Shown here piece after piece: positions 8,679-17,561 of a DNA stretch of 61,590 nt. The DNA comes from Paracoccus subflavus. GTDB lineage: Bacteria > Pseudomonadota > Alphaproteobacteria > Rhodobacterales > Rhodobacteraceae. The notes under the pieces are model-generated. The model was not told the origin of the DNA and searched no databases. It saw nothing but the letters and a program-made list of their open reading frames with translations. How positions within the stretch are numbered: the stretch's first letter is position 1; each line of letters starts with the position of its first letter. Location: the NCBI RefSeq assembly GCF_004310345.1, contig NZ_SISK01000014.1:1-61590 (forward strand), in the 5' to 3' direction. The translations under genes and the position numbers were made by a program.

Positions 8679-9424
8679 TGGCCATCTCGCTCGCATCCCT
8701 GCAAACATCGACGGTGCTGCGCCCGCCGCGCGTGCTGATCCATGGCGTCGCCGGCATCGGCAAGTCCACCTTCGCCGCGTCCGCCGACGCGCCGGTGTTC
8801 GTCCTCACCGAGGACGGCCTCGGCAAGCTGCAGGTGCCGCATTTCCCGCTGGCGACGAGCTACGCCGAAGTCGCCGAGGCGCTCGACGCCCTGCTCGACG
8901 AAGACCATGCCTATTCAACGGTGGTCGTCGATAGCGTGGACTGGCTGGAGCCGCTGATCTGGGCCGAGGCCTGCCGGCGCAACGGTTGGCAGTCGATCGA
9001 AAGCCCCGGCTTCGGCAAAGGCTATGCCGAGGCGCTGACCATCTGGCGCGAGTACATCGACAAGCTGAACGCGCTCCGCGACCGGAAGGGCATGGCGGTC
9101 ATCCAGATCGCCCACACCGACATCAAGCGCTTCGACAGCCCCGAGCACGAACCCTACGACCGGTACGTGATCAAGCTGCAGGCCCGCGCCTCCGCGCTGC
9201 TGCAGGAGCACTCGGACGTCGTGCTCTTCGCCAACTACCGGATCTCGGTGAGCAAGTCCGACGTGGGCTTCAACAAGAAGGTGACCCGGGCGCTCGGGTC
9301 CGGCGCGCGCGTCATGCACACCGAAGAGCGCCCCGCCTTCCTCGCCAAGAACCGCTACGGCCTGCCGGAAACCCTCCCGCTCGAGTGGTCGGAGTTCCTG
9401 GCCGCCATGCCCCAATCCGCCTGA
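8678..9424 (+). CDS. RecA-like ATP-binding protein (Sak4-type phage recombination ATPase)
   Basis: A 248-residue P-loop ATPase. Walker A is GVAGIGKST at about 23-31 and Walker B is STVVVDSVDWLEP at about 85-97. The AAA_24/Sak4 pattern is typical of phage single-strand annealing or strand-exchange helpers. Its neighbours are a DUF669 protein, a RecB-like nuclease and a helicase, which together form a phage recombination set. The start ATG overlaps the upstream stop (TGATG). It ends cleanly 22 bp before the DUF669 gene. Confidence 0.86.
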   Translation: MAISLASLQTSTVLRPPRVLIHGVAGIGKSTFAASADAPVFVLTEDGLGKLQVPHFPLATSYAEVAEALDALLDEDHAYSTVVVDSVDWLEPLIWAEACRRNGWQSIESPGFGKGYAEALTIWREYIDKLNALRDRKGMAVIQIAHTDIKRFDSPEHEPYDRYVIKLQARASALLQEHSDVVLFANYRISVSKSDVGFNKKVTRALGSGARVMHTEERPAFLAKNRYGLPETLPLEWSEFLAAMPQSA

Positions 9425-9446
9425 TTACGACTGAAAGGACAACACG

Positions 9447-9953
9447 ATGGCACGTTTCGACACCGCCTTTGACGCCGCCGGCATCGAGCCCACCACCGCC
9501 CACGAGATCCTGCCCGCGGGCAAGTACCGCGCCCAGATCGTCGAGAGCGAGATGCGCGTCACGAAGAACGGGATGGGGAAGTATCTCTGGCTGATGCTCG
9601 ACATCCTCGAGGGGCCGCAGCAGGGCCGCAAGGTCTTCGACCAGCTGAACCTCGTGAACGCCAACCCGACCACGGTCGAGATCGCGCAGCGCACGCTGTC
9701 GGCGATCTGCCACGCCACGGGCAAGCTGCAGGTGAACGACAGCGAGGAGCTGCACCTGATCCCGATGACGATCCAGGTCGGGGTGAAGCCCCCGAAGGAC
9801 GGCTACGGCGAGCGCAACACGATCCGCTACCTGGTGCCGGAGGCCCCGGCGCAGGCGACCCCGCCGAAGCCCGCCGCCACGCAGCCGACCAGCGCGCCCG
9901 CGCAGTCGGCGCCCGCCCGCCCGGCCACCGCACCCTGGAACCGCAAGAGCTGA
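9447..9953 (+). CDS. DUF669 family phage protein, likely ssDNA-binding
   Basis: A 168-residue protein with a beta-rich N-terminal 125 residues that begins with an ILPAGKYRAQIVESEM segment and contains LWLMLDILEGPQQGRKVFDQLNL. This pattern fits the DUF669 family, whose phage members lie beside RecA-like annealing ATPases and probably bind single-stranded DNA. Residues 130-168 form a low-complexity Ala/Pro tail similar in style to flexible tails of single-strand binding proteins. AAAGGA precedes the ATG. Confidence 0.85.
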   Translation: MARFDTAFDAAGIEPTTAHEILPAGKYRAQIVESEMRVTKNGMGKYLWLMLDILEGPQQGRKVFDQLNLVNANPTTVEIAQRTLSAICHATGKLQVNDSEELHLIPMTIQVGVKPPKDGYGERNTIRYLVPEAPAQATPPKPAATQPTSAPAQSAPARPATAPWNRKS

Positions 9954-10020
9954 CGCCCTCGGCCGCCGCGGGCTGAGACTTGGCTCGCGGCCCGGACATC
10001 GCCAGACCGAGAGACAGACC

Positions 10021-10386
10021 ATGACCAACACCACCGACGCGGCCTGCGTGGCCGCGAACGCCCCCGGCTTGCCTGACGACACCCGGCGCCTGATCGAGAT
10101 CGAGGACGCCATCGCGAAGATCCGCACGCAGATCGCGACCGCCGATCTGACGCGGCAGCGGACGGCGAAGCCGATCGACCCCGACTGGTTTCACCGCGCG
10201 CGCACGGCGCTGCGCCACCTCAATCGCGAGCGCGCCGAGATCGTCGCCCGTCAGGGCGGCCGCCGCCGGCGCGAACGGCTCAAGGACATGATCATCGCCG
10301 TCCTGCGCGAACGCCATGACAGCGCCGCCTGGACCGCGGTGCTGGCGGAGGCGCGGGTGCGGCTCGAGCGGGAGGAGGCATGCTGA
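10021..10386 (+). CDS. Small helical phage protein, unknown
   Basis: A 121-residue basic protein, nearly all helical, with two antiparallel coiled-coil-like stretches (RRLIEIEDAIAKIRTQI and LRHLNRERAEIVARQ). Its stop codon overlaps the ATG of the following nuclease gene, so it belongs to the replication operon. No catalytic motif seen. It may be a DNA-binding accessory factor, but nothing more can be said. Confidence 0.72.
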   Translation: MTNTTDAACVAANAPGLPDDTRRLIEIEDAIAKIRTQIATADLTRQRTAKPIDPDWFHRARTALRHLNRERAEIVARQGGRRRRERLKDMIIAVLRERHDSAAWTAVLAEARVRLEREEAC

Positions 10387-11330
10387 TGGCAGAGCTTCCC
10401 GAACCCCCGACGCCGACCCTTTCCGCGATCTATGCCTCCTACGAGGCCCGGCAGGGCGACGGTTTCCGCGACCACCTCGGCGCCTCGCTGATCGGCAAGT
10501 CCTGCGCTCGCGCGCTCTGGTATGACTTCCGCTGGGCGACGCCCGCGCGGCACGCGGGCCGCATCCTGCGGCTGTTCGAGACCGGCCAGCTGGAAGAGGC
10601 CAGGCTCGTCCGCGACCTGCGCGCCACCGGTGCGACGGTGCTGGAGGTCGATCCCGAGACCGGGCGACAGTTCCGCGTCGAGGCCCATGGCGGGCATTTC
10701 GGCGGCTCGCTCGATGCGGTCGCCCTCGGTCTGCTCGAGGCGCCGAAGACCTGGCACGTCGTCGAGTTCAAGACGCATTCGGCGAAGAGCTTCGCCGAGC
10801 TGGTCGCCAAGGGTGTCGTGCTCGCCAAGCCCCAGCACGCCGCGCAGATGCAGGTGTACATGCACCTGACCGGCATCACGCGGGCGCTCTACGTCGCGGT
10901 CTGCAAGGACACCGACGCGCTGCACATCGAGTGTGTTCCGGCCGACCCCGAGACGGGCGAGCGCCTGCTGGAAAAGGCGCGGCGGATCATCTTCGCCCAG
11001 CATCCGCCCGAGCGGATCAGCGCGGATCCCGCCTGGTTCGAGTGCCGGTTCTGCGACCACCACGGGCTCTGCCACGGCGAGGACGCCGCGGCTGTCACCT
11101 GTCGGTCCTGCCTGCATTCGACACAGGTCGAGGGCGGTTGGCACTGCGCACGTCACGGTCGGCAACTCGACCCTGCCGACCAGCGCCGCGCCTGCGCCCG
11201 GCACCTGTTCATCCCAGATCTCGTCCCCGGCGAGGTGAGCGACGCAGGCGAGGACTTCGTCTCCTACCGCATGCGCGACGGCTCGGCCTGGACCAACGAC
11301 GCCCGCAAAGAGGAGGCCGCCGCATGCTGA
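10386..11330 (+). CDS. PD-(D/E)XK exonuclease, RecB/Cas4-like
   Basis: A 314-residue nuclease. The core shows GGSLDAVAL (catalytic Asp) followed by WHVVEFKTHS (E-x-K), and further HAAQMQVYMHLTG, the Gln-Tyr motif of RecB nucleases. Cysteine pairs near 215-225 (CRFCDHHGLC) and an earlier SCARALW Cys could bind an iron-sulphur cluster as in Cas4/AddB; a second Cys/His group (CRSCLH, WHCARHG) looks like a zinc ribbon. The start at 10386 is preferred because GGAGG is 7 nt upstream. It overlaps the next gene by 7 bp. With the Sak4-like and DUF669 proteins it would process DNA ends in phage recombination. Confidence 0.87.
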   Translation: MAELPEPPTPTLSAIYASYEARQGDGFRDHLGASLIGKSCARALWYDFRWATPARHAGRILRLFETGQLEEARLVRDLRATGATVLEVDPETGRQFRVEAHGGHFGGSLDAVALGLLEAPKTWHVVEFKTHSAKSFAELVAKGVVLAKPQHAAQMQVYMHLTGITRALYVAVCKDTDALHIECVPADPETGERLLEKARRIIFAQHPPERISADPAWFECRFCDHHGLCHGEDAAAVTCRSCLHSTQVEGGWHCARHGRQLDPADQRRACARHLFIPDLVPGEVSDAGEDFVSYRMRDGSAWTNDARKEEAAAC

Positions 11331-13063
11331 CCCTGCGCCCCTACCAGCAGGCCGCGATCGCCTCGATCTACGGCTATTTCGAGAAGGAGAGCGGCAACCC
11401 GCTCGTCGTGATCCCCACGGCCGGCGGCAAGAGCCTCGTCATGGCCGCCTTCATCGACGGCGTTCTCAAGGCCTGGCCCGATCAGCGCGTGCTGGTCGTC
11501 ACCCATGTGCGCGAGCTGATCGCGCAGAACCATGCCGAGATGCTGGGGCTCTGGCCCGAGGCGCCTGCGGGCATCTACTCGGCCGGGCTCGGCCGCCGCG
11601 ACGCGCGGGCCCGGATCCTCTTCGCCGGCATCCAGTCGATCCACGACAAGGCGACGCGCATCGGCCATGCCGATCTGGTGCTGATCGACGAGGCCCATCT
11701 CATTCCGGGCCGGTCGAACACCATGTATCGCCGCTTCCTCACCGACCTGCAGGCGATCAACCCCGCGCTCAAGGTGATCGGTCTGACCGCGACGCCATTC
11801 CGGCTCGACAGCGGCATGCTGCACGAGGGCGAGAACGCGCTCTTCACCGACATCGCCTACGAGGTGTCGGTCCGGGACCTGATCGATCAGGGCTATCTCT
11901 CCCCGCTCATCTCGAAGCAGACCAAGACCCGCCTCGACGTGACCGGCGTGGGATCGCGCGGCGGCGAGTTCATCGCGCGCGATCTCGAGGACGCGGTCGA
12001 CCAGGACGCGATCACGCGCGCGGGCGTGGCCGAGGTGATCGCCCATGGCGAGACGCGCCGGTCCTGGCTCGCCTTCTGTTCCGGCGTTCGCCACGCAACC
12101 CATGTCGCCGAGGAGTTCCGCCGCCGCGGGGTGAGCTGCGCGACCATCTTCGGCAAGACGCCCAAGGACGAGCGCGACCGGATCATTGCCGCCTTCAAGC
12201 GCGGCGAGATCAGGGCGCTGGCCTCGATGGGCGTGCTGACGACGGGCTTCAACGCGCCGGCCGTTGACCTGATCGCCATGCTCCGGCCCACGAAGTCGGC
12301 CGGGCTTTATGTCCAGATGGCCGGTCGGGGCACGCGGCTCGCCGAGGGCAAGGAGAACTGCCTCGTTCTCGATTTCGCGGGCAATGTCCGGCGGCATGGC
12401 CCCATCGATCTGGTGCGGCCAAAACGGCCGGGGGGACCGGGCGACGGGCCGCCACCCACGAAGATCTGCCCGAAATGCGGGACCATCGTGGCCATCGCGG
12501 CGCTCGAATGCCCCGACTGCGGTTTCGAGTTCCCCGGCCGCGAGGTGAAGCTCGAGCCGACCGCCTCGACGCTGGAGGTGCTGTCCACCGGCAAGCCGCA
12601 GTGGGTCGGCGTCACCGACGTCACCTTCAGCCGCCACGAGAAACGCGGCGGGCGGGTCTCGCTGAAGGTCACCTACCGCTGCGGGCTCGCCTTCCACACG
12701 GAATGGGTCTGCTTCGAGCACGAGGGCTATCCGCGCCGAAAGGCCGCGAGCTGGTGGCGCGAGCGGGCGCCCGAGTTGGAGGTGCCCGAGTCTGTCGACG
12801 AGGCGCTCCTGCTGGCCAACCGGCTGCGTCGCCCGACCGAGATCGCCGTCCGCCCCGCGGGCCGCTTCACCGAAATCACCGCCTACAGGTTCGCCCCATG
12901 CCTTACGTCCGTGCCGGGCTCTGCGCCGTCTGCCATCGAGAACCCCGCGGCTGGGGCTGGTTCGACGCGCGCTTCCGCGTCTCCGACCCGCGGCGCGACA
13001 CGAGCCGCAGAGAACTCTGCAGCCGGTTTTGCCAGGACATCTGCCAGCGGAGGTCGGGCATGA
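11324..13063 (+). CDS. DEAD/DEAH-box superfamily 2 helicase
   Basis: A 579-residue helicase. It has a Q-like motif LRPYQQAAI at the N-terminus, Walker A VIPTAGGKS at about 27-35, DEAH in LVLIDEAHLIP, motif III GLTATPFR, and motif VI QMAGRGTR. A zinc ribbon (CPKCG then CPDCG) follows the helicase core at about 380-405. Its ATG overlaps the stop of the nuclease gene. The last 55 residues overlap the DUF6511 gene in another frame by 166 bp and read as low-complexity Ser/Ala/Gly sequence, so the ancestral end was probably near 12895 and the stop was lost. It likely unwinds DNA for replication or recombination. Confidence 0.88.
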   Translation: MLTLRPYQQAAIASIYGYFEKESGNPLVVIPTAGGKSLVMAAFIDGVLKAWPDQRVLVVTHVRELIAQNHAEMLGLWPEAPAGIYSAGLGRRDARARILFAGIQSIHDKATRIGHADLVLIDEAHLIPGRSNTMYRRFLTDLQAINPALKVIGLTATPFRLDSGMLHEGENALFTDIAYEVSVRDLIDQGYLSPLISKQTKTRLDVTGVGSRGGEFIARDLEDAVDQDAITRAGVAEVIAHGETRRSWLAFCSGVRHATHVAEEFRRRGVSCATIFGKTPKDERDRIIAAFKRGEIRALASMGVLTTGFNAPAVDLIAMLRPTKSAGLYVQMAGRGTRLAEGKENCLVLDFAGNVRRHGPIDLVRPKRPGGPGDGPPPTKICPKCGTIVAIAALECPDCGFEFPGREVKLEPTASTLEVLSTGKPQWVGVTDVTFSRHEKRGGRVSLKVTYRCGLAFHTEWVCFEHEGYPRRKAASWWRERAPELEVPESVDEALLLANRLRRPTEIAVRPAGRFTEITAYRFAPCLTSVPGSAPSAIENPAAGAGSTRASASPTRGATRAAENSAAGFARTSASGGRA

Positions 13064-13284
13064 TCGATCCGACCCCCAATGAGACGGCGGCCATGGTCGA
13101 GGGCGGAAAGGCCGGCGGCGCCTATCTCGACAGCCTCGGCCGGACCGATCTCGCCCAACTCAGCGAGGAGGAGTGGGACACCTTCGTCGAGGTGATCGTC
13201 ACCGGCTACTGCGACCACCTGCGCGACCTGGCGGCGAAGGACCGTGCACGGCTCGACGGCATGATCCCGGAGGTGCCCTTCTGA
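12898..13284 (+). CDS. DUF6511-like zinc-binding phage protein
   Basis: A 128-residue protein. The N-terminal half has two cysteine pairs (CAVCHREPRGWGWF, then CSRFCQDIC) suggesting a zinc site. The C-terminal half (TAAMVEGGKAGGAYLDSLG, then EEEWDTFVEVIVTGYCDHL) matches what I know as the DUF6511 domain. It overlaps the helicase 3' end by 166 bp and its stop overlaps the ATG of the primase gene. This gene is almost always found between helicase and primase genes in alphaproteobacterial phages. Role unknown. Confidence 0.82.
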   Translation: MPYVRAGLCAVCHREPRGWGWFDARFRVSDPRRDTSRRELCSRFCQDICQRRSGMIDPTPNETAAMVEGGKAGGAYLDSLGRTDLAQLSEEEWDTFVEVIVTGYCDHLRDLAAKDRARLDGMIPEVPF

Positions 13285-15569
13285 TGGCGGACACCTCGTG
13301 GATGGCGCGCGTCGGCGCGCGTCTCGTGACCAACGGCTACGCGATCCTGCCGATCGCGCCCGGCACCAAGAAGCCCGGCCAGTTCGCCCGCGCGGGCTGG
13401 CACGACTACCCGCAGTGGAACCGGCATGCGAGCCGCGCCACGACTGAGCTTGAGGTCGCGACCTGGTCCAGCTGGCCCAACTGCGGCGTCGGGATCGTCG
13501 GCGGTGCGGTCGCCGCGCTCGACATCGATATTGCCGAGGATGGCGAGCTGGCGCTCCGCATCGAGCGGCTGGCCCGCGAGCGGCTGGGCGACACGCCCGC
13601 GCTCAGGATCGGCAAGGCACCGAAGCGGCTGCTGGTCTATCGCTCGCGAGAGCCCTTCGCCGGGATCCGGCGCACGCCGCTCGAGGTGCTCTGCCTCGGA
13701 CAGCAGTTCGTGGCCTATGCCAAGCATCCCGATACCGGCCAGCCCTATGCCTGGCCGGACGAGGGGCTCGCGGATCTCGACATCGAGAGCCTGCCCGAAA
13801 TCGACGCGGAAAAGGCGGCGGCCTTCCTCGACGAGGCGCTGGCGCTGATCCCGCCCGAGCTGCGCCCGAAGAGCCTCGGTGCGAAGGGGGCGAACGGGGC
13901 CGGGCATCAGTGTCTGCCGGCGCACGCGCAGGCCGGTACGCTGGCCGCGATCCGGAGCGCGCTCGCCTGGTTGCCGAACGCCGAGCTCGACTACGACAGC
14001 TGGATGCGCATCGGCATGGCGCTGAAGGGCGCGCTGGGCGAGGAGGGTGCTGCTCTCTTCGCCGAGTGGTCGGCGCAGGCGGCCAAGAACGACCCGGCCG
14101 CGACGGCGAAGGCATGGGCGAGCTTCAAGCCCGCGCGGATCGGCGCCGGCACGATCTATCACCTCGCGATGGAGAAGGGCTGGCGCCCCGACCCCGACCT
14201 GCTGCTAGACGGCAGCCAGAAGGTCTGCGCGGGCGACGAACATCCCGCGGCGGGCCTCCTCGCGCGGCTCGCCCAGCCCGATGCCCCGATGCCGATCCTC
14301 CCGCCTGCGCCATCGTTCACGCTGACGATCCCGGGCGGGCTCGTGGGCGATCTCGCGCGGTACATGATCGACACCGCACGCAGACCGCAGCCGCTTCTCG
14401 CGGTGGGCGCCAGCCTATGCGCTCTCGGCGCGCTGATGGGGCGGCGCTACCGCACGATGACCGACCTGCGCACGAATCTCTACATCGTCGGCATTGCGGA
14501 CAGCGGGTCGGGCAAGAACCACGCCCGCGAGGTCGTCAACGAGCTGTTCTTCGAGGCCGGGCTCGCGCACCACCTCGGCGGCAACAAGATCGCCTCCGGC
14601 GCGGGGCTCCTGACCGCGCTCCACCGTCAGCCCGCGATCCTCTTCCAGATCGACGAGTTCGGGATGTTCCTCTCGGCGGCGGCTGACCGCAAGCGCAGCC
14701 CGCGCCACATCACCGAGATCCTCGACAACATGACCGAGCTCTACACTGCGGCCAGCGGGGTCTTTCTCGGCGCGGAATACGCGAACCGGGACGGCTCGAA
14801 CGAGCGCCGCGACATCGTGCAGCCCTGCCTCTGCGTCTACGGCACTACGACGCCGCTGCATTTCTGGGGGGCGCTGCAGGGCGCCAATGTGGTGGACGGC
14901 TCGCTCGCCCGGCTCATCATCCTCCCGAGCGAGGAGGACTACCCGGACGAGAACCGCCGTGCCGGGCTCCGGAGATCGCCCCGGCCGCTGATCGAGGGGC
15001 TGCAGCGGCTCGCCGAAGGCGGCAGCCAGGCCAGCGGCAACCTCGCCGGCCGGACATCCGGACCAGCGACCGCGGTCGATCCGATGACCGTGCCGATGGA
15101 CGGCGACGCGCAGGCGCGCTTCGACGCGCTGGGTGAGGAGATCACAGCCGAGCTCAGGGCCGCGGCCGGCACATTTCAGACGCCGATCCTCGCCCGGATC
15201 GGGGAGAACGCGGCCAAGGTCGCGCTCGTCCTGGCCGTGGGGCGGGATGCGGTCCACCCCGTCATCCGTGTCGAGGATGCCCTCTGGGCCATCGATTTCG
15301 TGCGCCATTTCGCCCGGCGCACCATCGACGCCGTCGAGCGCCACGTCGCCGACACCGAGACAGAGGCGCATCTGAAACGCGTGCGCGAGATCATCCGCAA
15401 GGCCGGGTCGGCAGGCGTCACCAAGTCCGAGCTGACCCGCGCCTCGCAATGGCTCCGGGCGCGCGACCGCGATGACATCCTGCTCACGCTGGTCGAGAGC
15501 GGTGACATCGTCACGGTGGAGCAGGAGACCGGGGGTCGGAAGGCCATGCGCTTCCGGGCGCTGCGTTGA
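13284..15569 (+). CDS. Bifunctional primase-polymerase with DUF3987-type helicase domain
   Basis: A 761-residue protein. The N-terminal prim-pol domain (residues about 5-200) shows the catalytic D-x-D at 80-82 (ALDIDIA). A PriCT-2-like helical domain follows at about 225-300 (SWMRIGMALKGALGEEG). The C-terminal half is a DUF3987/P-loop domain with Walker A DSGSGKNHA at about 406-413 and QIDEFGMFL as Walker B. The last 70 residues look like a winged helix. This composition is that of phage primase-helicases that start replication. A candidate origin follows directly downstream at 15584-15836. Confidence 0.9.
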   Translation: MADTSWMARVGARLVTNGYAILPIAPGTKKPGQFARAGWHDYPQWNRHASRATTELEVATWSSWPNCGVGIVGGAVAALDIDIAEDGELALRIERLARERLGDTPALRIGKAPKRLLVYRSREPFAGIRRTPLEVLCLGQQFVAYAKHPDTGQPYAWPDEGLADLDIESLPEIDAEKAAAFLDEALALIPPELRPKSLGAKGANGAGHQCLPAHAQAGTLAAIRSALAWLPNAELDYDSWMRIGMALKGALGEEGAALFAEWSAQAAKNDPAATAKAWASFKPARIGAGTIYHLAMEKGWRPDPDLLLDGSQKVCAGDEHPAAGLLARLAQPDAPMPILPPAPSFTLTIPGGLVGDLARYMIDTARRPQPLLAVGASLCALGALMGRRYRTMTDLRTNLYIVGIADSGSGKNHAREVVNELFFEAGLAHHLGGNKIASGAGLLTALHRQPAILFQIDEFGMFLSAAADRKRSPRHITEILDNMTELYTAASGVFLGAEYANRDGSNERRDIVQPCLCVYGTTTPLHFWGALQGANVVDGSLARLIILPSEEDYPDENRRAGLRRSPRPLIEGLQRLAEGGSQASGNLAGRTSGPATAVDPMTVPMDGDAQARFDALGEEITAELRAAAGTFQTPILARIGENAAKVALVLAVGRDAVHPVIRVEDALWAIDFVRHFARRTIDAVERHVADTETEAHLKRVREIIRKAGSAGVTKSELTRASQWLRARDRDDILLTLVESGDIVTVEQETGGRKAMRFRALR

Positions 15570-15961
15570 GGGCCGGGACGATGCTTCCTTCAACGGCCCC
15601 CATCCTTCATTTGAAGGAAGTACCCGCCCAAGCCTCCGTCCTGGAACGGAAATCCGGCGCGGCGGACTTCTTTCAATATTTCACGCAGAGACCCTCGCGC
15701 GCGTGGATGGGGAGCGACGCCACACACATACCCCATGAAATAACTGAAATATTGAAAAAAGAGATTTATCCTCATTCTGCCAATGGCTTGCGTCCCCACT
15801 TCCTTCAAGCGGACGGAGTGAAGCCATTGAAGGAAGCGCCGGGCGCTCCCGGCATCGACAACGTGACCGTGACCAGACCTCGCGATCCCGGTCCGGGCGC
15901 GCGTGCTGCCCTCACCAGGCAGCCGTGCCGCCTCGGCCTCTCACTCGAAGAGGAGGTCGTC
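15570..15961. other. Candidate replication origin: AT-rich core with inverted repeats
   Basis: This 392-bp gene-free stretch sits between the primase and RuvC-like genes. Two inverted pairs of the 10-mer CTTCCTTCAA lie at 15584-15593/15611-15620 and 15799-15808/15827-15836. Between them, TTTCAATATTTCA (15671-15683) is the exact reverse complement of 15745-15757, and 15735-15775 is strongly AT-rich in an otherwise GC-rich phage. Nested iteron-like repeats around an AT-rich segment beside a primase gene are what a phage origin looks like. Regulator-binding sites for the downstream operon are the main alternative. Confidence 0.5.
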
Positions 15962-16483
15962 ATGGACCGCTCCCCACACATCGCCCCGGCGCCTCTCACG
16001 GCTGCCGGCAATCTCGACCGCTGCATTCTCGCGCTGGATCTCGGCACCAGCACCGGCTGGGCGTTGCGCTCGGCCGAAGGGCTGATCACCAGCGGGTCCG
16101 CGAGCTTCAGGCCCGGCCGCTATGACGGTGGCGGTATGCGCTATCTGCGCTTCACCAACTGGCTGACCGAGATCGATCGCCTGTCCGGGCCGATCGCCGC
16201 GATCTGGTTCGAGGAGGTGCGCCGCCACGCCGGAACCGATGCGGCCCATGTCTATGGCGGGCTCATGGCCACGCTGACAGCTTGGGCCGAACTGCGCGGC
16301 GTGCCATATGCCGGCGTTCCGGTCGGCACGATCAAGCGTTACGCCACCGGAAAGGGCAACGCGCCGAAGGAGGCGATGATCGCGGCGGCCCGCGCCCGAG
16401 GCTTCAGCCCTGCCGACGACAATGAGGCCGACGCCATCGCGCTCCTGCTCTGGGCGATCGAGACGAACGGGGGTGTCGCATGA
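15962..16483 (+). CDS. RuvC-like Holliday junction resolvase
   Basis: A 173-residue RNase H-fold nuclease. The first catalytic Asp is in LALDLGTSTGWAL at about residue 24, a Glu is in IWFEEVRRH at about 82, and the C-terminal acidic pair is in DDNEADAIALLLWA at about 158-163. Phage RuvC-like resolvases cut branched DNA before packaging. The start at 15962 follows GAGGAGG; frames extending upstream cover the candidate origin and are unlikely to be translated. It overlaps the next small gene by 4 bp. Confidence 0.88.
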   Translation: MDRSPHIAPAPLTAAGNLDRCILALDLGTSTGWALRSAEGLITSGSASFRPGRYDGGGMRYLRFTNWLTEIDRLSGPIAAIWFEEVRRHAGTDAAHVYGGLMATLTAWAELRGVPYAGVPVGTIKRYATGKGNAPKEAMIAAARARGFSPADDNEADAIALLLWAIETNGGVA

Positions 16484-16680
16484 GGTGGCACCCCAAGGGC
16501 TACGGCGGCCATCGCTGGGATCCGGACCAGGTGAAGCGTGAGGGCTGGCGTGAGCAGGGTCTGCTCGCCGTCTTGCTCGAGGACGCGCGTCTGACCTGGC
16601 CGGAGCGGGAACTCGTCCGCCAGCTGGGTGAAAAGCTTTACGGCCCGCGCCCCTCCGACGAGGGAGGGCGCCATGGATAA
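16480..16680 (+). CDS. Small phage protein, unknown
   Basis: A 66-residue basic protein that overlaps the resolvase stop (ATGA) and, at its 3' end, the next gene by 8 bp. It is rich in Trp and Arg (MRWHPKGYGGHRWDP) and has a single helix near the middle. It belongs to the resolvase-DUF6362 operon by spacing. No family recognised. Confidence 0.65.
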   Translation: MRWHPKGYGGHRWDPDQVKREGWREQGLLAVLLEDARLTWPERELVRQLGEKLYGPRPSDEGGRHG

Positions 16681-17101
16681 GTGGACCCCGTCCCTCGTCG
16701 AGGCCCGTCTCGCTGAGGCGGCCTTCGTGCTCAAGCGCCTGCCCGAGCCGCGACGGCAGGGCTACTTCAGCACATGGCCCGAGATCGTCCACAGCTTCGC
16801 CGACAAGGTGGGCCAGGAGCCGAAGCCCATGCGGGTGCTGCCCTCGCCGCAGGCGATCAGCCGGATGGAGGAGACGCTGACCTGGACCGCGTGCCTCGAC
16901 CCCGTCGACGGCAAGATCGTCTGGATGCGCGCCCATGGCGAGCGGTGGAAGACCATCTGCTGGACGGTCGGACTGCAGCGCTCGGCCGCCCACCAGCACT
17001 GGCTCTACGGGCTCTGCGTGATCTCGCTGAGGCTCAACCGGCGGCGGTTCAACCGCAACCTGTCGAAGCGGCGCGTGATCGAACTGGCCGGTGGCGCGTA
17101 G
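16673..17101 (+). CDS. DUF6362 family phage protein
   Basis: A 142-residue protein of the DUF6362 type: WTPSLVEARLAEAAFVLKRLP at the N-terminus, then GYFSTWPEIVHSFADK. Residues about 100-135 look like a helix-turn-helix (ERWKTICWTVGLQRSAAHQHW), so it may bind DNA. Such proteins lie upstream of phage packaging or methylase genes in Rhodobacterales phages. The ATG at 16673 follows GGAGGG. Confidence 0.8.
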   Translation: MDKWTPSLVEARLAEAAFVLKRLPEPRRQGYFSTWPEIVHSFADKVGQEPKPMRVLPSPQAISRMEETLTWTACLDPVDGKIVWMRAHGERWKTICWTVGLQRSAAHQHWLYGLCVISLRLNRRRFNRNLSKRRVIELAGGA

Positions 17102-17561
17102 CTCTGCGCGCCACAGGGGAAGGTGTGCGGCGGACAGTTTTCGACGGGACAGAAAACCGGTTCAGGGGCTAGGTTCGGGATAAGCTCGGGAGAGGCGCGC
17201 GCGGCGCGGTCCCGAGCGAAACCATCCTTTCGTTGGCAGGTCTGTTGGAAAAGGAAAGGCGCTGATCCTTTCCTTGCGGGCCGCTGTCCGCCTCCGCCAA
17301 GCCCCCTCAGCCGACTTCGCGGTTCCTTCCTGGCGATATTCGTATGCTGGCGGGCGAAGCGCGGGACATCGCCAGCGACAGGGTCGGATTTTTGGGAAGC
17401 CACCCGGAAGCCGGGCCCGCTCGCGCCCCGCGCAAACACCAATGAACGCTGGCCTTCCGACCGGACACCGCTGGTGCCCGCTGGACCCCGCTTGGAGTCC
17501 AGCCCGGCATCCGGAGTCCGGAAGCCACCGGCATCCACCCGACCGAGGAACCTTGCCCACC
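17102..17561. other. 460-bp gene-free stretch before the methylase gene
   Basis: No convincing gene here: the frames that stay open read as Arg/Pro/Ser-rich shadows. It contains short inverted repeats, for example TTTTC/GAAAA around 17137-17155 and CTGGAC/GTCCAG around 17480-17502, and a purine/pyrimidine-skewed part near 17240-17330. It may hold a promoter for the methylase operon, but I see no clear -10/-35 pair. Confidence 0.4.
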
